Of a DNA stretch of 36,555 bases, positions 17,478-23,942 are shown one piece after another. Position numbers and translations under genes: made by a program. The notes under the pieces were generated by a model. That model searched no databases. It had not been told where the DNA came from and saw only the letters and a program-made list of their open reading frames with translations. Each line of letters starts with the position of its first letter. Positions within the stretch are counted from its first letter, which is position 1. Source of the stretch: an uncultured Bacteroidales bacterium (lineage in GTDB: Bacteria; Bacteroidota; Bacteroidia; Bacteroidales; Paludibacteraceae); assembly GCA_946616535.1 (NCBI GenBank), contig CAMOJA010000014.1, forward strand, positions 1 to 36,555, given 5' to 3'.

Positions 17478-19505
17478 TTATTTTTTAGTGGTTATTTTGA
17501 GCACTTTCTTTGCGTTATCTATCTCAATCTTTCCGAGTCGCTGGAGGACGGTCTGACCCAGCAAAAGCGGGGCTTTCTGGTTGGCAACAACGGAGGCGCG
17601 AACGCTGTTGAGTTCGAGTCCGCCGAAGTTAATCTTATTAAGGATGAAGACCGTTCCGACAGAGATGTTCCCATCTGCTGTTTGGTAGCGTTGTTTACCA
17701 ACAATGTCCTTCTGCGCAAGGTAACCGTTCTTGAACATGAAGTTGGCTTCTGTCTGCGAGATGGTGACGTCACTGGCACCGGTATCGAAGATGAAGTTGA
17801 GAGGCAGCCCATTGATGGTGCAGTCCACTTTTGTGATACCATTAGACGCAGTGAACGGCACTTCGTAAGTGACCTCTTCGAGCTCATCTACCGTCTCACC
17901 GTCTTGCTGTTTCAACTCTTCCTGATATTTCTGCCAGAACTCCTCATAGAGGGCTTTGTATCCCGCAGTGGCACGGACGTTTTGCATGTCATCGTCCTTA
18001 CGGAGATGGGCAAAACGACGGAAGCCATTCTCAAAATGCTTACGAAGATACGAGAGTGCCGTGGTGGTGTCGCCGATAAGGGAATAGATGCAGGCTGCGT
18101 CGTATAGTTCTTCCGGGAATTTAGCGAGAATGCTGTCCGTAAAAGCGAGTGCTTTAACAGTGTCTCCAAGATAGAAATAGGCATATTGTGCACAGGCGTT
18201 GTTGTTGGGTTCGGTTTCGACAGAAATCGTCTTCTCAAAATCTTTACGAGCGAGATCTTCCTGACCTTTGAAATTATAGAGCTGACCACGGCAAAGGAGA
18301 GCATAAGCATAACGTGGGTTGATGGTGATAGCCAGAGTGTAATCTTCAATGGCTTCATCCCAACGACCGGATTTGTCAGCATACCATCCGCGGCGATAGT
18401 ACCAAGTCGGTTGGTCTGGATGAAGAGCGAGCGCTTTGGTTGCCCACTCAATGGCGAGGTCAACAGAGTCCATCTCATTATAGATGTCTGCGATTTGCAT
18501 CATCGCATTGGCATCGGTGGAATCGGCATCGTAGATGTAATGTTGGTAACGGAGCGCATTGGCATAGTCGCCCATCTCGCGATAGCAGTCGGCTATCTCG
18601 GCATCATACCAAGTGTCGGCATCGAGGGTTTTGACCTTCTCATAGAAAGCAATAGCCTTCTTGTAACGGCGTTGCTGCTCGTAAATCATACCGGCATAGA
18701 CGTACCACGTTGGGTTATTCGGGTTCTTAGCCATCTGCACTTTAAGTTGCGGCATAGCATAGTCCACACCTTCTTTGTCGATATAGACAAGTTCGTAAAT
18801 TGCTTTGCGATTTTCGTCAAGTTCGATGGCTGCAATCATATTAGCAACCGCTTCTTCATATTTGTGTTGCTTGGCGTAACACTCGGCTCGGAAGGCAAGT
18901 GCTTGCGAGAACTTGGAGTCCAGTTTGAAAGCGTAGGTGAACTGCTCGATGGCTTCGTCGAGTTTGTTCTGGTCACGCAGGTTGCGACCATACCCCATGT
19001 ATCCATCCGTGTTCCCTGGTTCCAGTTTAATCATCTGAAGGTAGTCTGCATTGGAGAGGTCATACTGCCGAAGTTCAAAATATACATCGGCGCGACTATC
19101 GTAATAATCATACACATCTGGTTTGAGTTTGATGGCCTGTGTATAGTCCGCGATAGCTGCTACGGTGTCTTCTAAGCTAAGGTTAACCATTGCTCGAATT
19201 CTGTAAGCCCACGACATATTGCCCTTGTCTTTTTTAGGCAGATATTTGAGGGCGTAGTTAATGGCAGTCATAGCTTTTCCATACTCGGAGCGAGTCCCTT
19301 CACCGGCAGCCAACCACATGTAGGCATAGCCGCACTTCGGGTGATCTTTAATTTCGCGATTAAGCATTTCAATGCCTTTTTCTGTTTCTCCTTCCCGGAG
19401 CGCTTCCACGCCTCGGCGATAGTTGTAGGAATCCGATTCTTTTACTTCTGCGTTGCAGAGAATGCAGCACATGATGGCGGCTGCGACCAATAAGGTTTTT
19501 TTCAT
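17478..19505 (-). CDS. Secreted TPR protein with C-terminal retropepsin-like aspartic protease domain
   Basis: The N-terminus MKKTLLVAAAIMCCILCNAE is a Sec signal peptide; a lipobox is doubtful because Leu precedes the Cys. Residues about 25-480 are successive TPR units with the typical Tyr/Ala/Pro spacing (YAYMWLAAGE, YYDSRADVYFELRQYDLSNA, WYYRRGWYADKSGRWDEAIE). Residues about 555-670 form a clan AA (pepsin/retropepsin-like) domain with GLPLNFIFDTGASDVTISQT, so the catalytic DTGAS is present, and a later LLLGQTVLQRLG strand. Soluble single-domain retropepsins act as dimers. The location is probably periplasmic. It starts 19 nt after the HTH gene and precedes the zinc-ribbon gene by 33 nt. 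Confidence 0.88.
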   Translation of the reverse strand: MKKTLLVAAAIMCCILCNAEVKESDSYNYRRGVEALREGETEKGIEMLNREIKDHPKCGYAYMWLAAGEGTRSEYGKAMTAINYALKYLPKKDKGNMSWAYRIRAMVNLSLEDTVAAIADYTQAIKLKPDVYDYYDSRADVYFELRQYDLSNADYLQMIKLEPGNTDGYMGYGRNLRDQNKLDEAIEQFTYAFKLDSKFSQALAFRAECYAKQHKYEEAVANMIAAIELDENRKAIYELVYIDKEGVDYAMPQLKVQMAKNPNNPTWYVYAGMIYEQQRRYKKAIAFYEKVKTLDADTWYDAEIADCYREMGDYANALRYQHYIYDADSTDANAMMQIADIYNEMDSVDLAIEWATKALALHPDQPTWYYRRGWYADKSGRWDEAIEDYTLAITINPRYAYALLCRGQLYNFKGQEDLARKDFEKTISVETEPNNNACAQYAYFYLGDTVKALAFTDSILAKFPEELYDAACIYSLIGDTTTALSYLRKHFENGFRRFAHLRKDDDMQNVRATAGYKALYEEFWQKYQEELKQQDGETVDELEEVTYEVPFTASNGITKVDCTINGLPLNFIFDTGASDVTISQTEANFMFKNGYLAQKDIVGKQRYQTADGNISVGTVFILNKINFGGLELNSVRASVVANQKAPLLLGQTVLQRLGKIEIDNAKKVLKITTKK

Positions 19506-19524
19506 AGCTGTAAATGTTTAGAGG

Positions 19525-19755
19525 TTATTTGTTTGAGGTTAATTTGATAGAGGTCGAGCAATCGGCAAAGAAGTCGTGCCCCATAGCGACTGAGATACGC
19601 GCAAGTTGATCTACGTGGAGAGATTGTGCGCGGAGAAAACGATAGCAGTTAGTACGCTCAATACCAAGCTGTTCTGCTAACCAAGTTACTGACTGGTCTT
19701 GTCGGGTTAATTCGGCTCTGATAAGCGAGCCAACATGGATCGGATTCATTTTCAT
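19525..19755 (-). CDS. Cro/C1-type HTH regulator, 76 aa
   Basis: The segment VTWLAEQLGIERTNCYRFLR is a standard Cro/C1 helix-turn-helix with a recognition helix TNCYRFLRAQ, within a 76-aa single-domain protein. Two ATG codons two residues apart are possible starts. A strong promoter with a palindrome at its start point lies 56-90 nt upstream. As first gene of the probable nine-gene unit it is a candidate autoregulator. Confidence 0.82.
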   Translation of the reverse strand: MKMNPIHVGSLIRAELTRQDQSVTWLAEQLGIERTNCYRFLRAQSLHVDQLARISVAMGHDFFADCSTSIKLTSNK

Positions 19756-19787
19756 AGTTCAATAAAGTTTGGGTTGTTAGGACTTAA

Positions 19788-19842
19788 TTCGGTTATTCCG
19801 AAAAGTGGTGCAAAGATACAACAAATTTTCGACTTGTGCAAA
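19788..19842 (-). promoter_or_regulatory. Promoter of the HTH-led operon with TTCGG/CCGAA palindrome
   Basis: On the minus strand TTTG (19842-19839), 20 bp and TATCTTTG (19818-19811). The inverted repeat TTCGG-N5-CCGAA (19788-19802) covers the expected start point, a typical place for a repressor site. Confidence 0.7.
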
Positions 19843-19878
19843 TTCGCGTATCGTTTTTGCAAATTTTGATACACCCGG

Positions 19879-20013
19879 TTAATCTATGTTCCAATAGGCA
19901 TCCGGATCACCCTCGAAGGCATCATAAATGGTGTCTTCGTCAAAACCTTCATAATCGTGGGCATAAGTGCCCTCGAAATCATCGTGTGCAAAACCTTCAT
20001 CATCGTACCACAT
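19879..20013 (-). CDS. 44-aa acidic protein between two regulators
   Basis: The ATG at 20013 opens a 44-codon frame starting MWYDDEGFAHDDFEGTYAHD and ending DPDAYWNID. It contains about sixteen Asp/Glu residues, no Lys or Arg, and an imperfect internal repeat (two DDEGF-like/HDYEGF-like blocks). A purine-rich AAAGGAAAAA lies 5 nt before the ATG and a promoter-like TACTTTTG lies upstream. The composition suggests a DNA-mimic or a binding partner of a basic regulator; this is inference. Its own promoter and operator make it more than a chance frame. Confidence 0.6.
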   Translation of the reverse strand: MWYDDEGFAHDDFEGTYAHDYEGFDEDTIYDAFEGDPDAYWNID

Positions 20014-20060
20014 AAGTGTTTTTCCTTTCTTTTAAACGTTAAACTTTTTGTTTGACGCTG

Positions 20061-20097
20061 CAAAAGTACTACTTATGTGTGCAGAGATGGTGCACAC
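20061..20097 (-). promoter_or_regulatory. Promoter of the 44-aa gene with GTGTGCA palindrome
   Basis: TACTTTTG (20068-20061, minus) is a good -7 box but no TTTG is found 20 bp upstream. Instead that position is covered by the inverted repeat GTGTGCA-N7-TGCACAC (20077-20097), suggesting control by a bound regulator. Confidence 0.55.
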
Positions 20098-20112
20098 GTA
20101 TGTAAAAAATCG

Positions 20113-21117
20113 CTATTTGTAGAACTTATTAAGAGTTTTTACGTGTTCCCGCATCATTTCACGGACTGATTGCGGCTCCAGCACCTCTAATTGACTGCCG
20201 AACGAAAGCAGCAAAGCAATCAATTCTTTGTTCGGAATAACGTCAATACTAATGCGGTACTCTTTGTCGTAATTGTGCTGAGAAGGGTGGAGTGGCTTGT
20301 TCTTGATATACGGATATCTGTCTGGTGCAATGCGCATTACGATATGCTCAATCTTCTTCCCTTTTTCAATCGTAACTCCCACAATATCTTCGAAATACGT
20401 ATCAAAGTCAAGCCCTTCTGGTTTAGGCCGATATTCCCCTAAAATAGGCGAAACAGCTTCGATGCGGTCAAGAGCAAAATTCGTAATCGCACTGAACTCG
20501 GTATTCCATCCCAAAAGGAACCAACGGTTGTTATATTGCTTGAGATAATAGGGGTGAATCTCGCATGTAATGGGCTTGTTCGCTTTGAAGGATTTGTAGC
20601 GAATGTTGAGCACCTGTTTATTTACAATCGCTTCAAAAAGCGGCGTGATATTTTCCAATCCTTTGAGATCTAAGTTCTGCTCAAAACCTATCACGGATTC
20701 TTCGCTTCCTTTGAGATGGAACGTGTCTTCCAGTTTGCTAAGAATCTCTTCCATCCACTCAAAATGAGGCATCCCCTTGAACCGATTTAGCATGAGGATT
20801 GTTTCCTTGAGACGGCTCATCTCATCCTCCGTAATCGGCATTTTTTCTATTGAAAAATCGGGGTCTGCATAGCGATAATATACCTTCTTTCCATCGCGAT
20901 AGTGCTCAATATCAGCACGATAACCGGCATTGCTCTCCATGTGGTTGAGGTCGTCGTAAATCTGACGACGACTAACGGACATATACTCCGAAAATGCGTC
21001 ATATAACGCCTTTGCACATGCTTCACGAAGTTCTTCAATGCCGTATCTGCCGTGCTTGGAACGGAGGCATCGATCAATCGCACGATAGCGCACTATTGCA
21101 CCTTTGTTTTGAGCCAT
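20113..21117 (-). CDS. WYL-domain transcriptional regulator
   Basis: The protein has 334 aa. Residues about 10-95 form a winged helix-turn-helix (MSVSRRQIYDDLNHMESNAG). Residues about 155-235 are the WYL domain, with NRWFLLGWN as the signature segment (Phe in place of the usual Tyr). Residues about 245-330 match the WCX C-terminal extension. WYL proteins such as BrxR and CapW bind nucleic-acid ligands or sense DNA damage and repress anti-phage operons, which is the main contextual reason to suspect that the following operon is defensive. It follows the LRR_5 gene by 21 nt and is probably cotranscribed with it. Confidence 0.9.
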   Translation of the reverse strand: MAQNKGAIVRYRAIDRCLRSKHGRYGIEELREACAKALYDAFSEYMSVSRRQIYDDLNHMESNAGYRADIEHYRDGKKVYYRYADPDFSIEKMPITEDEMSRLKETILMLNRFKGMPHFEWMEEILSKLEDTFHLKGSEESVIGFEQNLDLKGLENITPLFEAIVNKQVLNIRYKSFKANKPITCEIHPYYLKQYNNRWFLLGWNTEFSAITNFALDRIEAVSPILGEYRPKPEGLDFDTYFEDIVGVTIEKGKKIEHIVMRIAPDRYPYIKNKPLHPSQHNYDKEYRISIDVIPNKELIALLLSFGSQLEVLEPQSVREMMREHVKTLNKFYK

Positions 21118-21138
21118 GGTATTACTGTTTTTATATTA

Positions 21139-21840
21139 TCAAAAGAGATTCAAATGCTCATCTGTGATTATGCCTTTAGCACGTTTTTTTCCTCTGCTTT
21201 GTATCTTCGGACCATCCTTACTTTCATCCGATTTTTGAGGACTCTCCTTCCTTAATAGAGCCTGTTGAACCGGATCTAAATCATCAAAGTGGTCCATAAA
21301 TGTATCGATAGGCGTTTCTTCCGGCTCATAGTATACATCCTCCGTATCATCCGCACTATTATTATCTTCAGCGGAGACGTGTATATCAGGAAGATATCTC
21401 TTTATAAAATCGGAATCCAAATGTGGACATTTTTCAAAATCGTATTCCTCTATAGTGACATTAATGGGACTGTTAATTGGCTCTACACCCGAATCACTAT
21501 TGATAGATCTGCTGATTTTTTTTGCGACACCCGGAGTGGCAACAATAGTCAGATTTTCGCAATATCGAAAGCATGAAATTCCAATCGCAGAAAGTCTGTT
21601 CGATAAAATGACAATAGATTTGAGATTCTTACATCTATTGAATGCAAAACCGCCTATACGAACAACACTCCGAGGTATTATAACTGCTTCTAAATGTACA
21701 CAATTCGCAAACGCATTAGATCCAATAGAAATTATTCCTTCGGGAATAATATATTGTCCCGTTATGTCAAGAGGACACCTGACAAGGGTTTCACCCTCAT
21801 CCCCATAAACCACACCATATTTGTCCGTATATTCTTCCAT
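21139..21840 (-). CDS. Cytoplasmic LRR_5 (BspA-like) repeat protein, 233 aa
   Basis: Residues about 22-110 contain tandem LRR_5 units (YIIPEGIISIGSNAFANC, IIPRSVVRIGGFAFNRC, LSAIGISCFRYCENL) with the hallmark IG...F..C spacing. No signal peptide is present. A low-complexity acidic region follows (VSAEDNNSADDTEDVYYEPE) and the C-terminus is basic (SRGKKRAKG). LRR_5 proteins are usually surface or secreted, so a leaderless copy beside a regulator is unusual. The ATG at 21840 is used: the upstream GTG at 21849 lies within the operator, and an AGG precedes the ATG. Confidence 0.82.
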   Translation of the reverse strand: MEEYTDKYGVVYGDEGETLVRCPLDITGQYIIPEGIISIGSNAFANCVHLEAVIIPRSVVRIGGFAFNRCKNLKSIVILSNRLSAIGISCFRYCENLTIVATPGVAKKISRSINSDSGVEPINSPINVTIEEYDFEKCPHLDSDFIKRYLPDIHVSAEDNNSADDTEDVYYEPEETPIDTFMDHFDDLDPVQQALLRKESPQKSDESKDGPKIQSRGKKRAKGIITDEHLNLF

Positions 21841-21843
21841 CCT

Positions 21844-21891
21844 GCGCACAAAATGTGCGCAAAGTTACACATTTTTTTTGACATACACAAG
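21844..21891 (-). promoter_or_regulatory. Promoter of the LRR_5-WYL unit with GCGCACA palindrome
   Basis: On the minus strand CTTG (21891-21888), 20 bp and TAACTTTG (21867-21860). A perfect inverted repeat GCGCACA-N3-TGTGCGC (21844-21860) overlaps the last base of the -7 box and the start point, a likely autoregulatory operator. Confidence 0.7.
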
Positions 21892-22074
21892 TAAAAAATG
21901 TGTTTTGCAAGTGAAACGAGATGTTTTCTTGTGAACCTTTGATTTTTTGAGATTTTTCTTTCCCCCCTTTTTTATAAGGTGCTCGTTTCACTCGCAGCTT
22001 GTGGTCTTCATTTCATTCAGACAATTTTTTTGAAAGGAAGACAGATGAGTAGCGTAGCCGACACAACCCCTAAC

Positions 22075-22180
22075 GGGGCCCCCAATAATTTTCAATTCTT
22101 GGGGAGAGCGGAGCACACCCGAGTACTTACTGCCAAAACGTGGTTTTGTCACACGTACGAGGGTAGTGTCCGCGAAAGAT
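22075..22180. repeat. Dispersed hairpin repeat, copy B
   Basis: It starts GGGGCCCCCAATAATTTTCA and continues through GGGGAGAGCGGAGCACACCC to CGCGAAAGAT. It aligns along its whole length with copy A (113-218). The CCCCAA.../...TTGGGG stem is kept although its sequence differs. Confidence 0.78.
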
Positions 22181-22211
22181 AGCCCGGTGATTTCTCCTCG
22201 ATCTCTCGAAA

Positions 22212-22333
22212 GTGGCGGCTACCTCTCTCCCCGGAGCGTCGTCCCGTTAATCGGGAAGAGCGGCCTCCGCCTAGAAGGGCATATGCTACGCTCTTACTCG
22301 CTCCTCACCCCGCAGTGCAGTACCATCGGCGAT
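22212..22333 (-). ncRNA. 5S rRNA-like 3' part interrupted by ~77 nt (left copy)
   Basis: On the minus strand the sequence reads ATCGCCGATGGTACTGCACT, then a ~77-nt insert (22233-22309), then GGGGAGAGAGGTAGCCGCCA. These blocks match the conserved 3' half of bacterial 5S rRNA (helix V/loop E and the helix I 3' strand). The insert sits where the helix IV end loop would be. It contains nested pairs GGAGCG/CGCTCC, AGAGCG/CGCTCT and CCCG/CGGG. The 5' half of a normal 5S is missing. It is a degenerate or chimeric copy, not a confident functional gene. Confidence 0.5.
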
Positions 22334-22472
22334 GCTGTCTCTCTGCCCTGTGCCCTCGCCCCTCTCCGCTCCGCTGTCTCCCGCATCTGCCCGCTCCGCT
22401 GCTCTCCGCTCTCTCCCGCGCCCGCGCGCCGCAGGCGCGCACACCGCCGCCCGACCCGCGCCTCTGATGCAT
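22310..22472. repeat. Left inverted-repeat arm (GC-rich, 163 bp)
   Basis: The reverse complement of this segment matches 23651-23810 almost perfectly, with only a handful of substitutions and small indels. Both arms begin at ATGCATCAGAGGCGC and end at TGCACTGCGG. The sequence is strongly purine/pyrimidine-biased (GGAGAGAGCGGAGAGCAGCG-like) and contains a GCGCGCCTGCGGCGCGC hairpin. Confidence 0.9.
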
Positions 22473-22539
22473 TTTTCTCAACCCAACGACCACCCCTCCC
22501 TCATGGGAATTGCTAAGGAGTGCGTAAACGCACGACCGT

Positions 22540-22590
22540 GGGGACCCCAAAACATTTCCAATTTTTGGGGAGAGCGGAGGCACGAGTTGC
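22540..22590. repeat. Dispersed hairpin repeat, partial copy C
   Basis: It reads GGGGACCCCAAAACATTTCC and GGGGAGAGCGGAGGCACGAG, matching the first 40-50 bp of copies A and B including the hairpin; the 3' half is absent. Confidence 0.7.
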
Positions 22591-22943
22591 TTCTACGATT
22601 TAGCGGAGTGGTATCGTCATCGCAATCTCGTTGCCGACCGCGACATCTATGGTCTCTCTAATAAGGTGTACTATCGTACGTCTATTTTATTGGTCTCTCT
22701 CTTTAATACGGTGTTCGGGGTTCCCCTCACGGCTTGTATAAATTTTGCTTCGCTGTATTGTTTCACCTGATCCTTTTTTTATACAACCCTCTAACCCCTA
22801 ACTCTCTAACTCTCTCATTTCCTCCTTATATATTATAATAAGGTATATACGCGCGCCCCCTCGCGCGTGTACGCATATGGCAAACGATTTTTAGTGTTTA
22901 CCTCCCGTTGTGTCGCCGAAAATCGACACGGCTACACAATAAA
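22591..22943. other. Gene-free repeat-rich spacer
   Basis: No gene is supported. It contains ATGGTCTCTCT near 22653, echoed in reverse complement near 23600; a hairpin with a GGGG-TT-CCCC core near 22720-22735; a pyrimidine run of short CTCTAAC-type units near 22788-22815; and a GCGCGCCCCCTCGCGCG hairpin near 22851. The segment leads into the promoter at 22944. Confidence 0.5.
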
Positions 22944-22975
22944 TTTGTCCATGTCAGATTTTTTTACTACCTTTG
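22944..22975 (+). promoter_or_regulatory. Promoter of the HARE-HTH/YjbR pair
   Basis: TTTG (22944-22947), a 20-bp spacer and TACCTTTG (22968-22975) fit the Bacteroidota consensus exactly, about 26 nt before the first ATG. Confidence 0.75.
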
Positions 22976-23001
22976 CACTCGCAAACGCACAACAATGACA
23001 A

Positions 23002-23208
23002 ATGCGAATAGAGGAAGCGATAACATATGCCATTATGTCGGACGGTCATGGGAAGGCAGCCAACCAGATAGCCGACGCAATCAACCGCAACGGTTGGCAT
23101 ATCCGCAAGGACGGCAAGCCTGTTACCGGTGCCCAAGTCTATGCGGTAATTTACCGCTATCCCTCAATCTTTACTAAAGAAGCCGGACGGATTTGTGTAA
23201 TGTTATGA
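23002..23208 (+). CDS. HARE-HTH-like winged-helix protein, 68 aa
   Basis: The 68-aa protein contains AANQIADAINRNGWHIRKDG followed by KPVTGAQVYAVIYRYPSIF, matching the HARE-HTH pattern (helix, basic RKDGKPV turn, then QVYA.I..YP.LF). This domain, known from RNA polymerase delta subunits and various chromatin and restriction proteins, is thought to read DNA or modified bases. Here it stands alone. The stop overlaps the next start as ATGA, so the pair is translationally coupled. No clear Shine-Dalgarno sequence is visible, which is normal for Bacteroidota. Confidence 0.75.
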   Translation: MRIEEAITYAIMSDGHGKAANQIADAINRNGWHIRKDGKPVTGAQVYAVIYRYPSIFTKEAGRICVML

Positions 23209-23549
23209 ATATAGAACAAGTCAGAGAATTTGCATTGGGTATCAATCCCCAAGTGACGGAAGAACTATTTGCGGAGAATTGGATTTCTTGGAGAATATTC
23301 GGCAAGTGGTTTTTGCTTATGCAACTCGATGCACCCGAACCACGCGTGGCTGTTAAACTGCTTCCCGATGAAAGCGCAGAACTGCGCATCCGGTATGATG
23401 GTATTCGTCCTGCCTACCATATGAACAAAACGCATTGGAACGATCTCTATCTGAACGAACTGCCTGACACTCTTGTCCAAGAACTGATAACCTCATCCTA
23501 TCAGCTCATAACCTCTAAACTTCCCAAGGCACAACAAACTCTTTTATAA
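23205..23549 (+). CDS. MmcQ/YjbR family protein, 114 aa
   Basis: The protein starts MNIEQVREFALGINPQVTEE. It has a central KWFLLMQLD strand, RYDGIRPAYHMNKTHWNDLY as the family signature (the YHMNK.HW block), and a C-terminal LVQELITSSYQLITSKLPK helix. YjbR proteins adopt a CyaY-like fold with proposed DNA binding, and their cellular role is not settled. The start is ATG 23205, overlapping the HARE-HTH stop; the longer frame would need a TTG start. It is flanked by inverted repeat arms on both sides. Confidence 0.85.
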   Translation: MNIEQVREFALGINPQVTEELFAENWISWRIFGKWFLLMQLDAPEPRVAVKLLPDESAELRIRYDGIRPAYHMNKTHWNDLYLNELPDTLVQELITSSYQLITSKLPKAQQTLL

Positions 23550-23650
23550 ACTCGTGCACCCTGTGGTCGCTCGAAAAAAGAGAGAGACTTTTTTGAGAGA
23601 GACCATATCTTTTATGTCCCATGAGTGAGTGGCGCCGAACCCCTCTCGCA

Positions 23651-23810
23651 ATGCATCAGAGGCGCTGGGCGGGCGGCGGTGTGCGCGCCTGCGGCGCGCG
23701 GGCGCGGGAGAGAGAGCGGAGAGCAGCGGAGCGGGCAGAGGCGGGAGACAGCGGAGCGGAGCGAGGGCACAGGGCAGAGAGACAGCATCGCCGATGGTAC
23801 TGCACTGCGG
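23651..23810. repeat. Right inverted-repeat arm (GC-rich, 160 bp)
   Basis: This is the partner of 22310-22472 in opposite orientation. On the plus strand it runs ATGCATCAGAGGCGC ... TGCACTGCGG and continues into the 5S-like tail at 23787-23838. Confidence 0.9.
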
Positions 23811-23838
23811 AATATTGTGGGAGAGTAGGTAGCCGCCA
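23787..23838 (+). ncRNA. 5S rRNA-like 3' fragment (right copy)
   Basis: ATCGCCGATGGTACTGCACT followed by GTGGGAGAGTAGGTAGCCGC matches the 3' half of Bacteroidota 5S rRNA, including the helix I 3' strand. It is followed at once by a UUCG-looped hairpin, as expected for the end of an rRNA operon. The 5' half is replaced by the GC-rich arm, and no 23S or 16S sequence is present. It is likely a truncated or chimeric 5S rather than the working gene. Confidence 0.6.
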
Positions 23839-23843
23839 TTTTC

Positions 23844-23876
23844 AGAAGCCTTGAGATTCGTCTCAGGGCTTCTTTG
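23844..23876 (+). terminator. UUCG-loop hairpin after the 5S-like fragment
   Basis: A 13-bp stem (AGAAGCCTTGAGA with TCTCAGGGCTTCT, one G-U pair) closes a TTCG tetraloop. The following T-tract is short. It resembles an rRNA operon terminator. Confidence 0.7.
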
Positions 23877-23942
23877 TATATGTGGCGATGCTATCTACTC
23901 TCCTTCCCATCGGGGTTCCCGCAAGATATTGTATCCCGAATA

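Noticed and set aside
18186..19175. 329-codon plus-strand frame inside the TPR/protease gene
   Set aside because: Hydrophobic, low-complexity translation complementary to TPR codons; no promoter or start signal.
22075..22590. Possible CRISPR-like array from repeats B and C
   Set aside because: Only two unequal copies, no regular spacing or spacers, and no cas genes.
22166..22661. Several 90-116-codon frames in the GC-rich arm region
   Set aside because: They are Arg/Ala/Ser-rich products of the repeat arm; mirror-image frames occur in the right arm (23612-23854), and the sequence is better explained as repeat/5S-like RNA.
22908..23177. Alternative frame MTNANRGSDN... overlapping the HARE-HTH gene
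   Set aside because: The 23002 frame has a clear domain match and ATGA coupling to the YjbR gene; this frame does not.
22200..23880. Composite transposon with inverted repeats
   Set aside because: The arms are inverted and flank genes, but no transposase exists and the arms run into 5S-like sequence rather than ending at clean termini.
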